Notes: generated from the sequence alone by a model not told the origin. 64,000 bases of DNA from Hydrotalea sandarakina (GCF_003254115.1 NZ_QKZV01000007.1:62001-126000); one strand, 5' to 3'. Counted from the first letter of the stretch, positions 47,940-57,723 are shown. Translations and numbers: made by a program.

Positions 47940-48638
47940 TTATGGAGCAACTAATCGGAAACCGTTGCCGTGAATATTTACTATTTCAATATTGGTATCG
48001 TCTTTCAAATATTTACGCAATTTAGCAATATAAACATCCATACTTCTGCCATTGAAATAGGTATCACTGCCCCAAATTTTTTTCAATGCTCTTTCGCGGG
48101 GTAGAAGATCATTTTTATGTTCGGCCAACATTTTTAATAACTCATTTTCTTTAGGGGAAAGTGTGTGAGTTTGACCATTGTGGGAAAGCTCTCTTAATTT
48201 AGGATTGAAGTGGTAAGTACCTAAATCAAATTCCACGTTATCATTTATACGATTTTCCTCTTCATTGCGCTTTAAAATGGCTTTAATTTTCAGTAAAAGT
48301 ACTTCACTGTCAAATGGCTTGGTAATATAATCATCTGCCCCTAATCGGTATCCCTGCACAACATCTTCTTTCATGGTTTTTGCGCTTAAAAAGAACAAAG
48401 GAATATCCGGATCAACGTCTCTAATTTCTTCTGCCAAAGTAAAACCATCTACATTTGGCATCATAACATCTAATAAACAAATATCAAATTTCTCTCGCTG
48501 AAAGGCGGCTAAACCCAGGCGTCCATCTCTTTCCAACACTACATCATAGTCATTCAGCTCTAAATAATTTTTTAATACCATTCCTAAGTTGGTATCATCT
48601 TCACAAAGCAAAATTTTGTATTTCTTTTTTTCTTCCAT
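47940..48638 (-). CDS. OmpR-family response regulator (no adjacent kinase)
   Basis: 232 residues: REC domain (about 8-120) with acidic pocket LLCEDDTNLG, phospho-acceptor Asp in CLLDVMMPNVDG, and Lys in DYITKPFD; then a winged-helix OmpR/PhoB DNA-binding domain (about 135-230) with KLRKYLKDD and the HGNGFRLV wing. It resembles the Bacteroides RprY-type regulator. Start chosen at 48638 (MEEKKKYKILLCEDD) over an ATG nine codons upstream. No histidine kinase lies beside it. Confidence 0.9.
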   Translation of the reverse strand: MEEKKKYKILLCEDDTNLGMVLKNYLELNDYDVVLERDGRLGLAAFQREKFDICLLDVMMPNVDGFTLAEEIRDVDPDIPLFFLSAKTMKEDVVQGYRLGADDYITKPFDSEVLLLKIKAILKRNEEENRINDNVEFDLGTYHFNPKLRELSHNGQTHTLSPKENELLKMLAEHKNDLLPRERALKKIWGSDTYFNGRSMDVYIAKLRKYLKDDTNIEIVNIHGNGFRLVAP

Positions 48639-48749
48639 AGCCGTGCTTGTTTTTATGTTTATCAAATAAACTTCATATTAGTAATAATTCATGCTAACGG
48701 AGGCGCAATCTTTTGTTAAAAAACGTTTATTTTCCTTTAAAGATATTAC

Positions 48750-48757
48750 TAATTTTG
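48750..48757 (+). promoter_or_regulatory. -7 promoter element for the GroES-like gene
   Basis: TAATTTTG, an exact TAnnTTTG match, with TTTA 20 nt upstream as a weak -33 element. The ATG is 75 nt downstream. Confidence 0.5.
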
Positions 48758-48832
48758 CGTTTTTAAAATAACAATTTTCAAATCAACCCAACTGTTACCA
48801 TTTTAGCTTGTTAAGATTAGAAAACTGAGCCT

Positions 48833-49204
48833 ATGATGATTACACAGGATAATAAATTGAAGAAACTGATTATTATTGGCGACAGGGTTTTAATTAAACC
48901 TTCCAAGCCCAATGAGCAAACTTCAAGTGGGCTTTATTTACCTCCCGGGGTTCAGGAAAAGGAAAAAGTTCAACAAGGCTATATCATTAAAACAGGACCC
49001 GGATATGCTATTCCTCTTCCGGTTGAAAATGAACCTTGGAAAACGGAGGAAGAACAAGTGAAATATATTCCTTTGCAAGCTAAAGAAGGCGATCTTGCCT
49101 TGTTTTTACTGAGTGGGGCAACAGAATTGTTGTATGAAGGTGAGAAATATTTTATTGTTCCTCAAAATGCCATTTTAATGTTAGAAAGGGAAGAAGATTT
49201 GTAA
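48833..49204 (+). CDS. GroES-like co-chaperonin family protein
   Basis: 123 residues with the GroES beta-barrel features: IIIGDRVLIKPSKPNEQTSS, a mobile-loop-like SGLYLPPGVQEKE, GYIIKTGPG, and VPQNAILM near the end. It is about 25 residues longer than canonical GroES, has an inserted acidic loop (PLPVENEPWKTEEEQV), and has no groEL beside it. It is therefore probably the divergent GroES paralogue seen in Bacteroidota rather than the main co-chaperonin. Confidence 0.75.
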   Translation: MMITQDNKLKKLIIIGDRVLIKPSKPNEQTSSGLYLPPGVQEKEKVQQGYIIKTGPGYAIPLPVENEPWKTEEEQVKYIPLQAKEGDLALFLLSGATELLYEGEKYFIVPQNAILMLEREEDL

Positions 49205-49218
49205 AAAACATCACACCA

Positions 49219-51126
49219 TTAAAACTTGTAAATCTTTTGAAGGTTATTCATGTGAATTTTTTTTGCTTCAATTAATTGTTGAATCACCTCATGTACCACT
49301 GTTTGCTCTATACTTGTAAAAAGTTGAATTATGTTGCTTAATTCAATTCCATTTGCAGGAATTGAATTTAAAATTACTGTTTGAATTTTTTTGTAATCAT
49401 TTGCATTGAAAATTGTTTTTTGATTTTTTAAGCAATTATCGCAAATGCCACAACGTTGTGTTTGTTTATCTGAAAAATAGCTGCCAATTAACCGGCTGCG
49501 ACACTCTGTGGTATTGATTGTATAATTTAACATGGCAGCAATACGTTCTTCATAATTTTTTTTTCGTGCAAAATATTGTTCAAAGTTTATGGTTAAACTA
49601 GCTGCAGGTGCCCGATTCAGTAGCCAATAAATTTGTGGGGTTTCTTTTTGGGGTTTATAAGAAATTATTTTTAACTGATTTAATTTTTCTAGTTGTTCGC
49701 GGGCAGTATCAAAACTTATTCTTGCATTTTTGGCAACTTGTCTTTCATAAATAGTAACATAATTATTCAAGATTCCTTGATAGGTTCTTAATAATGTTTG
49801 AGTAATGGCTTCAAAGGCGGGAAGGTTCTTTTGAAATTCAAATAACACATCTTTATCTACTAAAAACATTACTTGCGAAGGTGCAAATACAGCCTCTGTG
49901 AACGACAAATGACCTTCTTGCTCTAATACTTTTAGCACATTCATTACAGTTACTGCATTTAACTTAAAATGTTGTAAAAACGTTTCTACATTAAATTCAT
50001 AATAATTACCTTGGCCAACACCTACGGGTAACTGCAAATAATCTGCAATGGCTTGATATACCGTGCGAATAGTATTAATGGAAGGAAATTTTTTTTCGGG
50101 CAGTAGTTGTAATTGGTCCAAGTCGCCTGGCTGATATAATAATACTGCATTACCGCCATTGTTATCGCGACCAACTCGTCCTGCTTCCTGGTAATAATTT
50201 TCTATACAATCCGGAATATTATAATGAATTACATTGCGAACATCTGTTTTATTAATACCCATGCCAAAGGCATTGGTGCAAACCATTATGCGTATTTTGT
50301 TTTGAATCCAAGCTTGTTGCTTGTTTTGTCGTTCCTCTTTTGTTAAACCTGCATGATAAAAATCGGTATTTAGTCCTTGTAATTGCAATAGATGAGCCAC
50401 TTCGCGACATTGTTTACGCGTACTGCAATAAACCAAACTACTGCCATCATTTTGTTTGAGTATATCAATGGTAGTGTTAATTTTACTGTTTGTGGGAATG
50501 ACTGAATAGCTTAAACCTTTACGATAAAACGATTGACTAAAAATAGACGGATTTTTTAGTTCTAGTTGTTCAATAATGTCATCTCGTACAATACTAGTTG
50601 CAGAAGCAGTGAGGGCAATAAACGGTACTGCATTGATGTAATTTTTAATTTCAACTATATTTAAATAAGAAGGCCTAAAATCATAACCCCATTGTGAAAT
50701 GCAATGCGCTTCATCTACTACAACCAGTGATAATGGCATATCGGGTAAATAATCTAAAAACTGTGGACTTTGTAATCTTTCCGGCGAAACATATAAAAAA
50801 GAAAATTTACCATCAATTGCTTTTTCTAATATTACTTTAATTTCAAAAGTACTTAAACTGCTTTCTATGGCAATGGCTGAAATGCCTAAGTTTTGTAAGT
50901 GCATTACTTGGTCTGCCATTAAAGCAATGAGCGGTGAAATAACCAATGCCATACCGCCTTTAATCAGCGTTGGTACTTGAAAACAAATGGATTTTCCACC
51001 CCCGGTAGGCAGCAAAGCCAAGGTGTCGTTACCTGCCAACACCGATTCAATAATAGGCAGTTGCAATCCTCTGAAATCATCATATCCCCAATACTGTTTT
51101 AATATTTGTTTGGGCGATTGGTGCAT
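49219..51126 (-). CDS. recQ: ATP-dependent DNA helicase RecQ
   Basis: 635-residue superfamily 2 helicase for recombination and repair. Walker A LLPTGGGKSICFQ, DEAH box VVVDEAHCISQWGYDFRPSY, motif VI QEAGRVGRDN, then the RQC zinc-binding Cys set (TTECRSR, CGICDNC) and a winged helix. There is no clear C-terminal HRDC domain, so the protein ends soon after the winged-helix region, a RecQ variant known in Bacteroidota. Convergent with the GroES-like gene. Confidence 0.92.
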   Translation of the reverse strand: MHQSPKQILKQYWGYDDFRGLQLPIIESVLAGNDTLALLPTGGGKSICFQVPTLIKGGMALVISPLIALMADQVMHLQNLGISAIAIESSLSTFEIKVILEKAIDGKFSFLYVSPERLQSPQFLDYLPDMPLSLVVVDEAHCISQWGYDFRPSYLNIVEIKNYINAVPFIALTASATSIVRDDIIEQLELKNPSIFSQSFYRKGLSYSVIPTNSKINTTIDILKQNDGSSLVYCSTRKQCREVAHLLQLQGLNTDFYHAGLTKEERQNKQQAWIQNKIRIMVCTNAFGMGINKTDVRNVIHYNIPDCIENYYQEAGRVGRDNNGGNAVLLYQPGDLDQLQLLPEKKFPSINTIRTVYQAIADYLQLPVGVGQGNYYEFNVETFLQHFKLNAVTVMNVLKVLEQEGHLSFTEAVFAPSQVMFLVDKDVLFEFQKNLPAFEAITQTLLRTYQGILNNYVTIYERQVAKNARISFDTAREQLEKLNQLKIISYKPQKETPQIYWLLNRAPAASLTINFEQYFARKKNYEERIAAMLNYTINTTECRSRLIGSYFSDKQTQRCGICDNCLKNQKTIFNANDYKKIQTVILNSIPANGIELSNIIQLFTSIEQTVVHEVIQQLIEAKKIHMNNLQKIYKF

Positions 51127-51293
51127 GATTTCCGGTATTTAGTAAAAAGATAAAAGTAAGTTGTAAAAATTTGTATAAAAATAAGTAAGAACCAATAATT
51201 TACAGCCTGATTTTTCTATGTGCTGATTCGTTCACAAAATGTAAACTAAATAATTTGTGTCAGCATGGTTGATAGGAAATAAAAAAATCATTT

Positions 51294-52250
51294 ATGCAAA
51301 AATTACGGTATCGCCTTGTTGTATTGTTTGTTATAATGAGTTGTTACAACTTAATGGCTCAAAGTACAGTATTCAAAGTAATACCTTTGGGAGTGGAAGG
51401 CGGTTTAAATGAGAGCAACCTTTCGGCTTATTTATTAGGCGTAAAAGGGCAACCCGGCTATATTGCTTTAGATGCAGGTACTATATATTCCGGCATTGAA
51501 AAGGCAATTCAAACAAAAGTGTGGCAAAATACCAGTGTATCAGCGGTTTTGCAAGATTCTATTAAAGGTTACTGTATTAGTCATGCCCACTTAGACCACG
51601 TTGCCGGTTTAATTATTAATTCACCTAACGACAGTAAAAAAAATATTTATGCAATGCCTTATTGCTTACAAGTTTTAGAGAATAATTACTTTACTTGGCA
51701 AAGCTGGGCCAATTTTGGTGATGCCGGATCACCACCTTTATTAAATAAATACCATTATGTAAATTTACAGGCGCAACAAGAAGTAGCTTTAGCAGGAACT
51801 AATATGTTTGTAACTCCCTTTGTTTTAAGCCATGGGAACAACTATCAAAGTACCGCTTTTCTGGTTCGTTATTCCAATAATTATGTGTTGTATTTAGGTG
51901 ATACCGGTGCCGATACCATTGAGCATAGTTCACATTTAAAAGAATTATGGCAATATGTTGCACCTTTGGTAAAAAATCAACAATTAAAAGCTATTTTCAT
52001 TGAGGTATCATATACCAATCAACAACCTGAAACGCAGTTGTTTGGACATCTTACTCCTAAACTACTATTACGAGAAATGCAGGTATTACAAGGGTTTACC
52101 GGCAATGATGCATTGAAAAAAGTTAAAATCATAATTACACACATTAAGCCGGAAAAAAATGTGGCAACAACTATTCAAAAGGAATTGATGCAAAATAATA
52201 TGCACTTGCAGTTTCAATTGGCACAGCAAGCTAAACCTATCTACTTGTAG
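51294..52250 (+). CDS. Class II cyclic-nucleotide phosphodiesterase (PDE1-like, MBL fold)
   Basis: 318 residues with a signal peptide ending LMAQ and an MBL fold. The zinc motif is SHAHLDHVAGL, followed by TPFVLSHGNNYQSTAF, YLGDTGADTIE and the late ITHIKPEKN, which together define class II cAMP/cGMP phosphodiesterases. The signal peptide places it in the periplasm, so it would degrade external cyclic nucleotides. It has a 7-nt gap to the convergent P-type ATPase gene. Confidence 0.85.
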   Translation: MQKLRYRLVVLFVIMSCYNLMAQSTVFKVIPLGVEGGLNESNLSAYLLGVKGQPGYIALDAGTIYSGIEKAIQTKVWQNTSVSAVLQDSIKGYCISHAHLDHVAGLIINSPNDSKKNIYAMPYCLQVLENNYFTWQSWANFGDAGSPPLLNKYHYVNLQAQQEVALAGTNMFVTPFVLSHGNNYQSTAFLVRYSNNYVLYLGDTGADTIEHSSHLKELWQYVAPLVKNQQLKAIFIEVSYTNQQPETQLFGHLTPKLLLREMQVLQGFTGNDALKKVKIIITHIKPEKNVATTIQKELMQNNMHLQFQLAQQAKPIYL

Positions 52251-52257
52251 GAAAATT

Positions 52258-54381
52258 TTAAATAACTTTTTTATAGTTTAAGCGAATGCTGTTTATAGCC
52301 AAAACTACATCACTTAAACCCATTGCTAATGCACCTAAAGCCGGATTTAGGTAACCAAAGGCTGCAATAGGAATGGCAATGATATTGTAAAAGAATGCCC
52401 AAAATAAATTTTCACGAATGGTTTTATAAGTATGTTTTCCCAACCCTAATGCTAATGGCAAATGTGTAAGTCCATGATTCATTAAAACCACTTGTGCACT
52501 TTGCATGGCAATATGTGATGCATCACTAAGTGAAATGCCTACAGTAGCCTTTGCTAAAGCAGGAGCATCATTAATACCATCACCCACCATGGCAGTAGGA
52601 GCTTTGGCCGAAAGTTGGGCAATGGTTTGTAATTTTTGTTCAGGAGTTTGCTCAGCATAAACGCTATCAATACCTGCTTGTGCAGCTACTCGCTCACATT
52701 TAATTTTAGAGTCGCCACTTAATAAAATAGTTTGAATATTATTTTTATGTAATTGTTTTATTACTTCAATGGCTTCAGGGCGTAATGTGTCATCCACATT
52801 CAACCAACCAATTAATTCATTGTTTTTTGTGATGTAAACATTGTGCGTATTATCGGCAGTTAATTGGCTGACTGCTTTATAAGACGCAGCCATGTATTCA
52901 TTGCCTTCCTTATCAATGGCTCGCATTCCTAAACCTTTAATTTCCTCAATAGAAGCAAATTGCATGGGTTTCTCTGCTTTCCATTCTTTTACAATGGCTT
53001 TGGCAATAGGATGCGCTGCATATTTTTCCAGCGATACAACGATGCTTTGAAAGGTAACGGTATCAATGGTAGTTACATAATCAGTAATTGAAAAATGTCC
53101 GGTAGTAAGGGTTCCTGTTTTATCGAATACAACTTGCTGAATATTTCTGAAAACCTCAAGGCTGCGGGCATTTTTAAATAGAATTCCTTTTCTTGCCGCT
53201 CTTCCCAATCCAACAGCAATAGCTGCAGGTGTAGCTAAACCCATGGCACAGGGGCATGAAATAACCAATACTGCAATACCGCGTAATAAACTGCTGCCAA
53301 AACCAATGGAAGTAAATAAATAGTTGCCTATCACAGTTAGTATAGCAAGGCTAACTACAGTAGGAACAAATATGGCACTAATTCTATCTGCTAATTGTTG
53401 AATGGGCGGTTTTTCTGCCTGTGCTTCTTTTACTAATTGTAATATATTACTTAGCACTGTATCTTTTCCAACTGCTGTTACTTGTGCTTTTACGCTGCCG
53501 CTTTCCAAAGTGCTGCCACCAATTAATAAATCTTTTTGCGATTTATATATCGGTATTGATTCGCCGGTAAGCATGGCTTCGTTTACTTTTGCTTCACCCC
53601 ACAAAATTTTACAATCCATTGGAACCGGTTCACCGCTCTTAATTAATATCAAATCGCCTACTCTTAAAGTTTCACTTTCTACATCAAAAATTTGTTCTTG
53701 GTGTTGGTCATCAAAAGCAATCATGTGAGCCTTCGTTTTTTGGCTCACAGCAAGGCTGTTAATGGTTTTTTGTGTGCTTTGTACGGATTTATCTTCAAGC
53801 CAATTGCCTAAAAAAACCAGGGTAATAATGGCTGCCGTAGTTTCAAAAAACATATAATCAGCAGCTTTGTTAATCATCATTCCATAAATGCTGTAAATAA
53901 AAGCAGCAGTGGCACCCAGTGTAATTAACACATTCATGTTAGGAATGCCCCCTTTTAAACTTTTAAAGGCGCTTTTTCCAAAAAAACGCATTCCTACCCA
54001 ATACACCGGAATGGTAAGGACTAATTGTACATATGGGTTCATTAAAAAATGAATATGTACAAACATGTGTAACATTAACGGAATGGTAAAAATGGCACAG
54101 AATATAAATCGCTGTGCGTTGTTGCGAAAAGTGAGTTTCTTAAAAAAATTTTTAGAGGAAGAATCAGGCTCGGTATTTTCGTTTTTTACATGGTATCCCA
54201 AGCTTTCAATGCCCTTTAGTAAAATGGTTTTTTGAGAGGTATCTTTTAAATCGAAGTTTACTTCGCCCCCTATAAAATTCACTTTTACATTATCCATTCC
54301 TTTCTCTTCTAAATATTTGTGAATGGTTAGGGCGCAGTTGGTACAACTCATTCCTTCTACTTTCCACGATACATTTTCCAT
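52258..54381 (-). CDS. copA: Heavy-metal P1B-type ATPase, probably copper exporter
   Basis: 707 residues. N-terminal HMA domain with GMSCTNC (Cys13, Cys16), eight predicted membrane helices, TGES actuator motif, the CPC metal-site motif at 376-378 in SCPCAMGLATP, DKTGTLT (Asp420 phosphorylated), the HP motif (YAAHPIAK) and GDGINDAPAL hinge. The CPC motif and one HMA domain fit the Cu(I) exporter type; a silver or cytochrome-oxidase maturation function is possible. No copper-sensing regulator is adjacent. A -7 box ends 4 nt before the ATG. Confidence 0.9.
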   Translation of the reverse strand: MENVSWKVEGMSCTNCALTIHKYLEEKGMDNVKVNFIGGEVNFDLKDTSQKTILLKGIESLGYHVKNENTEPDSSSKNFFKKLTFRNNAQRFIFCAIFTIPLMLHMFVHIHFLMNPYVQLVLTIPVYWVGMRFFGKSAFKSLKGGIPNMNVLITLGATAAFIYSIYGMMINKAADYMFFETTAAIITLVFLGNWLEDKSVQSTQKTINSLAVSQKTKAHMIAFDDQHQEQIFDVESETLRVGDLILIKSGEPVPMDCKILWGEAKVNEAMLTGESIPIYKSQKDLLIGGSTLESGSVKAQVTAVGKDTVLSNILQLVKEAQAEKPPIQQLADRISAIFVPTVVSLAILTVIGNYLFTSIGFGSSLLRGIAVLVISCPCAMGLATPAAIAVGLGRAARKGILFKNARSLEVFRNIQQVVFDKTGTLTTGHFSITDYVTTIDTVTFQSIVVSLEKYAAHPIAKAIVKEWKAEKPMQFASIEEIKGLGMRAIDKEGNEYMAASYKAVSQLTADNTHNVYITKNNELIGWLNVDDTLRPEAIEVIKQLHKNNIQTILLSGDSKIKCERVAAQAGIDSVYAEQTPEQKLQTIAQLSAKAPTAMVGDGINDAPALAKATVGISLSDASHIAMQSAQVVLMNHGLTHLPLALGLGKHTYKTIRENLFWAFFYNIIAIPIAAFGYLNPALGALAMGLSDVVLAINSIRLNYKKVI

Positions 54382-54385
54382 GTTG

Positions 54386-54393
54386 CAAAATTA
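54386..54393 (-). promoter_or_regulatory. -7 promoter element for copA, very close to ATG
   Basis: TAATTTTG on the minus strand, an exact TAnnTTTG match, 4 nt before the ATG at 54381. Predicts a leaderless copA mRNA. Confidence 0.55.
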
Positions 54394-54430
54394 CTTTACT
54401 TTAAGAATATGGTAGAAACTTAAGCAGGAA

Positions 54431-54438
54431 TATCTTTG
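54431..54438 (+). promoter_or_regulatory. -7 promoter element for tsaE, very close to ATG
   Basis: TATCTTTG, an exact TAnnTTTG match, 4 nt before the tsaE ATG at 54443. Predicts a leaderless tsaE mRNA and forms a divergent pair with the copA box. Confidence 0.55.
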
Positions 54439-54442
54439 TGTT

Positions 54443-54877
54443 ATGGATGTTACCTACCAATTACACGAATTACCGCACATTCTTCCTCTTTTGGCAAAAG
54501 AAGGTGAAAGCAGTTTAACTTGGTTATTTAAGGGTGAAATGGGTGCCGGGAAAACCACTTTAATCCATGCTTTGGCACAATATTTTGGTGTAATAGAGCC
54601 GGTTAGCAGCCCTACTTATGCATTGGTAAATGAATATGAAGCAGCCAATGGTAAACTAATTTACCATATGGATTGGTATAGACTTAAAGATGAAGAGGAA
54701 GCCATTAATGCGGGAATTGATGAGTTGGTACAGGATGCCTTGTGTTGGATAGAATGGCCTGAAAAAGCATTGGGTATTTTACCTGAAACCGCTTTTGTTA
54801 TTGAAATTTCAGTAATTGATGCACAAACGCGGCGATTGATTACCGAAATAATTACGAAACCTTATCTTGGTATTTAA
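54443..54877 (+). CDS. tsaE: tRNA threonylcarbamoyladenosine biosynthesis ATPase TsaE
   Basis: 144-residue P-loop ATPase needed with TsaB, TsaD and TsaC for the t6A37 modification of ANN-decoding tRNAs. Walker A GEMGAGKTT (Lys37), switch-like SSPTYALVNEY, then HMDWYRLKDEEEA and WIEWPEKA, all family signatures. Normal length. It is followed 57 nt later by alanine dehydrogenase on the same strand. Confidence 0.95.
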   Translation: MDVTYQLHELPHILPLLAKEGESSLTWLFKGEMGAGKTTLIHALAQYFGVIEPVSSPTYALVNEYEAANGKLIYHMDWYRLKDEEEAINAGIDELVQDALCWIEWPEKALGILPETAFVIEISVIDAQTRRLITEIITKPYLGI

Positions 54878-54934
54878 TTGTAAGAATTATTGTATTTTTA
54901 TAACTCTTATTTATCTTTTTTTTAAAGTAAAATT

Positions 54935-56149
54935 ATGTCTTCAAAACGGCCCATTATTACCACTTCTTTTAGCTATGAAACTTTAGAGGAAACATTAGAC
55001 ATAAAGCCGCAAGGACTTCCACTTGAAATTGGATTACCCAAAGAAACTGCATTTCAGGAAAATAGAATTTCGCTTACGCCCGAAGCGGTTAGGGTAATGG
55101 TAATGAATGGCCACAAAGTAATTGTTGAACATAAAGCCGGTGAGGGAAGTAATTATACCGATGCCGATTATGTAAATGCAGGTGCAAACATTGTTTACAA
55201 TCATGAAGCGGTTTTTAAAGCACCATTACTTTTAAAAAGTGCACCTGTTGTGGTTGAAGATTTGCCTTTGTTGCAAATGCATCAAACCATTATTTCACCT
55301 ATTCATCATTCTGCATTAAAAGGTGAAATTTTGGAAAAAATGATGGAGAAAAAAATTACGGCATTAAGTTTTGAAAATTTGAAAGATGAACATGGCAGCT
55401 ATCCTATAGTTAGAAGTATGAGTGAAATTGCCGGAGGTGCCTTAATGTTAATTGCCGGACAATATTTGAGCAGTTTTAATAAAGGCAAAGGGGTTTTATT
55501 AGGAGGTGTGAGTGGTATACCACCAACCAAAGTAATTATAATTGGTGCCGGCACGGTGGGTGAGGTGGCTACCCGTAATGCTATGGCATTGGGTGCCAGT
55601 GTAAAAGTGTTCGATAATAATGTTTACAGACTAAAGCAACTTCAAAATAATTTGGGGCATAGGGTATGGACAAGCGTTTTAGAACCGGGTATTTTATCAA
55701 AGCAACTAAAAACCTGCGAAGTGGCAATTGGCGCTTTAAGCAGTGATTATGGCCGTGCCCCGGTGGTGGTAACTGAGGAAATGGTAGCTTCTATGCGACC
55801 GGGGAGTATTGTAATTGATGTGGCTATTGATAGGGGAGGTTGTTTTGAAACCAGTGAATTAACTACGCACGAAAAACCGGTATTTGTAAAACATAATGTT
55901 ATACATTACTGTGTACCTAATATTCCGAGTGGATTTGCGCGTACCGCCAGCCAGGCCATCAGCAATGTATTGATGCCGCTTTTGCTGGAAATTAGTGATG
56001 AAGGGGGAATGGAAGAAATGGTTTGGCACAGTATTAACTTGCGTGAAGGTATTTACTTGTTTAAAGGAGCTTTAACTGATTTTTATTTGAGTCAGAAATT
56101 CAATTTAAAATACAGCGATTTGAATTTGTTAATAGCCAGCCGAAGATAA
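54935..56149 (+). CDS. ald: Alanine dehydrogenase
   Basis: 404 residues, NAD-dependent interconversion of alanine and pyruvate plus ammonia. IGLPKETAFQENRISLTPEAV at the N-terminus, the KSAPVV region, the Rossmann motif VIIIGAGTVGEVATRNAM, and VIDVAIDRGGCFETSE and VPNIPSGFARTAS near the active site. It has an N-terminal extension of about 30 residues relative to Bacillus Ald. It is probably co-transcribed with tsaE, convergent with the lpx-linked ABC ATPase gene 10 nt away. Distinguished from transhydrogenase by lacking the PNT membrane segments. Confidence 0.9.
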   Translation: MSSKRPIITTSFSYETLEETLDIKPQGLPLEIGLPKETAFQENRISLTPEAVRVMVMNGHKVIVEHKAGEGSNYTDADYVNAGANIVYNHEAVFKAPLLLKSAPVVVEDLPLLQMHQTIISPIHHSALKGEILEKMMEKKITALSFENLKDEHGSYPIVRSMSEIAGGALMLIAGQYLSSFNKGKGVLLGGVSGIPPTKVIIIGAGTVGEVATRNAMALGASVKVFDNNVYRLKQLQNNLGHRVWTSVLEPGILSKQLKTCEVAIGALSSDYGRAPVVVTEEMVASMRPGSIVIDVAIDRGGCFETSELTTHEKPVFVKHNVIHYCVPNIPSGFARTASQAISNVLMPLLLEISDEGGMEEMVWHSINLREGIYLFKGALTDFYLSQKFNLKYSDLNLLIASRR

Positions 56150-56159
56150 TAGCCAGCTC

Positions 56160-56780
56160 TTATTTAAAGTCGGTAAGTTTAATTACTTCTTTACAAAAAT
56201 CTATTTCTGCTGCATCATTACTGCTTACAATAATTGTTCTGTTGGCGGCATATTTTTCAATTAAGCGATGATAAAGGGCATATCCCTCTGCATCTAAATT
56301 GGTGCAAGGCTCATCAAGTAGTAGTACCGGCACATCTGAAAAAAAAGCTTGTGCTAATTTTACCCTTTGCAACATTCCACTGCTGTAATAGCGAATTTGT
56401 TTGTTAGCTGCTGCAGTTAGGCCCACTTCTTCTAATATGGCTGCAATGGAAATATTGGGTAATAAGGGTTTAAAGCGGGCATGGAATTGTAAAAATTCTG
56501 TTACCGTCATTTCTTCAATTACATCCAGGTAAGGTGCTACAATGGCTAAATATTGGTGAACCGCATCTTCATTAATGGATTTGTTGTTTTCCTGTGTCCA
56601 AAGGCACTTTCCTTCATTTACCCGAATAGACATTGCAATGGCTTGCAGCAAAGTGCTTTTGCCGCTGCCATTAGGCCCGGTTATAGCATAAGCTTTTGCC
56701 GGCGAAAAAGTAAAAGTGACGTTTCTAAAAATCCAGTCGCGATTAAATTTCTTTCCTGCCTGTTGTAATTCAATGGTCAT
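56160..56780 (-). CDS. Lone ABC transporter ATP-binding protein
   Basis: 206-residue ATPase: Walker A GPNGSGKST, signature YSSGMLQRVKLA, Walker B VLLLDEPCTNLD. It resembles CcmA-type/ABC-2 ATPases. No permease is nearby, so its partner is encoded elsewhere. It follows lpxA by 29 nt, the position I associate with Bacteroidota lipid A clusters, so an envelope-related substrate is likely by context only. Confidence 0.8.
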   Translation of the reverse strand: MTIELQQAGKKFNRDWIFRNVTFTFSPAKAYAITGPNGSGKSTLLQAIAMSIRVNEGKCLWTQENNKSINEDAVHQYLAIVAPYLDVIEEMTVTEFLQFHARFKPLLPNISIAAILEEVGLTAAANKQIRYYSSGMLQRVKLAQAFFSDVPVLLLDEPCTNLDAEGYALYHRLIEKYAANRTIIVSSNDAAEIDFCKEVIKLTDFK

Positions 56781-56809
56781 TGGGTAAAATATGGCCGAAA
56801 AGTAAACAA

Positions 56810-57607
56810 TTAATCTTCTTCGGGAATGCCTGAAGCATATTTTTTTATAATGCCGCGACCACTTTCTCTAATAAAAGTTACAATTTCGTCGCGTTCATCG
56901 CTGGCAGGTAACTCCTCTTCAATGTATGCAAGTGCTTGCGAGGTATTAAAACCTTTATTGAAAATAATGCGATAGATATCAATAATGTGATTGATTTTTT
57001 CTAGTTCAAATCCTCTTCTTTTTAAGCCTACGCTATTTACTCCACCGTAGCTAAGTGGGTTGCGAACAGCTTTTATGTATGGGGGAACATCTTTACTAAC
57101 CAAACTGCCACCTGCAATGTAAGCATGCTGTCCAATATGTACAAATTGGTGTACGGCACTTACGCCGGCAATCCAAGCCCAATCGCCCATTACTACATGG
57201 CCGGCTATTTGAACACTATTGCTTAAAATGCAATTATTGCCAATAATACAATCGTGGGCAATATGGCTGTATGCCATAATTAGGCAATGGTTGCCTACTA
57301 CTGTTTTCCATTTATCGGAAGTACCTCTGTTAATGGTTACAAATTCCCGAATAGTAGTATGATCGCCAATTTCAACAGTGGTTTTTTCGCCATTATATTT
57401 TAAATCTTGCGGAATTGCGCCAATTACAGCTCCCGGAAAAATTCTGCAATTTTTACCAATTCTGGTTCCATCCATAATGGTAACATTACTGCCAATCCAG
57501 GTACCTTCCCCAATTTGTACATCACCATGAATAACGGTAAAGGGGTCAATTTTTACATTTGCTGCTATTTTAGCATTTGGATCTATGTAAGTGTAGGGAT
57601 GTGTCAT
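56810..57607 (-). CDS. lpxA: UDP-N-acetylglucosamine acyltransferase LpxA
   Basis: 265-residue left-handed beta-helix enzyme that transfers the first acyl chain in lipid A synthesis. Hexapeptide repeats start at THPYTYIDPNAKIAANV and the catalytic His is in IMAYSHIAHDCIIGN. The C-terminal helical part begins RRGFELEKINHIIDIYR. The ATG at 57605-57607 gives the usual THP start; an in-frame ATG at 57644-57646 would add 13 residues. Third gene of the lpxD, lpxC-fabZ, lpxA cluster. Confidence 0.93.
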   Translation of the reverse strand: MTHPYTYIDPNAKIAANVKIDPFTVIHGDVQIGEGTWIGSNVTIMDGTRIGKNCRIFPGAVIGAIPQDLKYNGEKTTVEIGDHTTIREFVTINRGTSDKWKTVVGNHCLIMAYSHIAHDCIIGNNCILSNSVQIAGHVVMGDWAWIAGVSAVHQFVHIGQHAYIAGGSLVSKDVPPYIKAVRNPLSYGGVNSVGLKRRGFELEKINHIIDIYRIIFNKGFNTSQALAYIEEELPASDERDEIVTFIRESGRGIIKKYASGIPEED

Positions 57608-57723
57608 CCGCTTTGTTTTAGGTATTTGTTCTATGGTTGCCTGCATGGCAACATAGACTTTAAAAAATGGGCCAACGTTTACTGACCGTTACTAAATATT
57701 AAATATTAAGGATAGTTTAAGGT

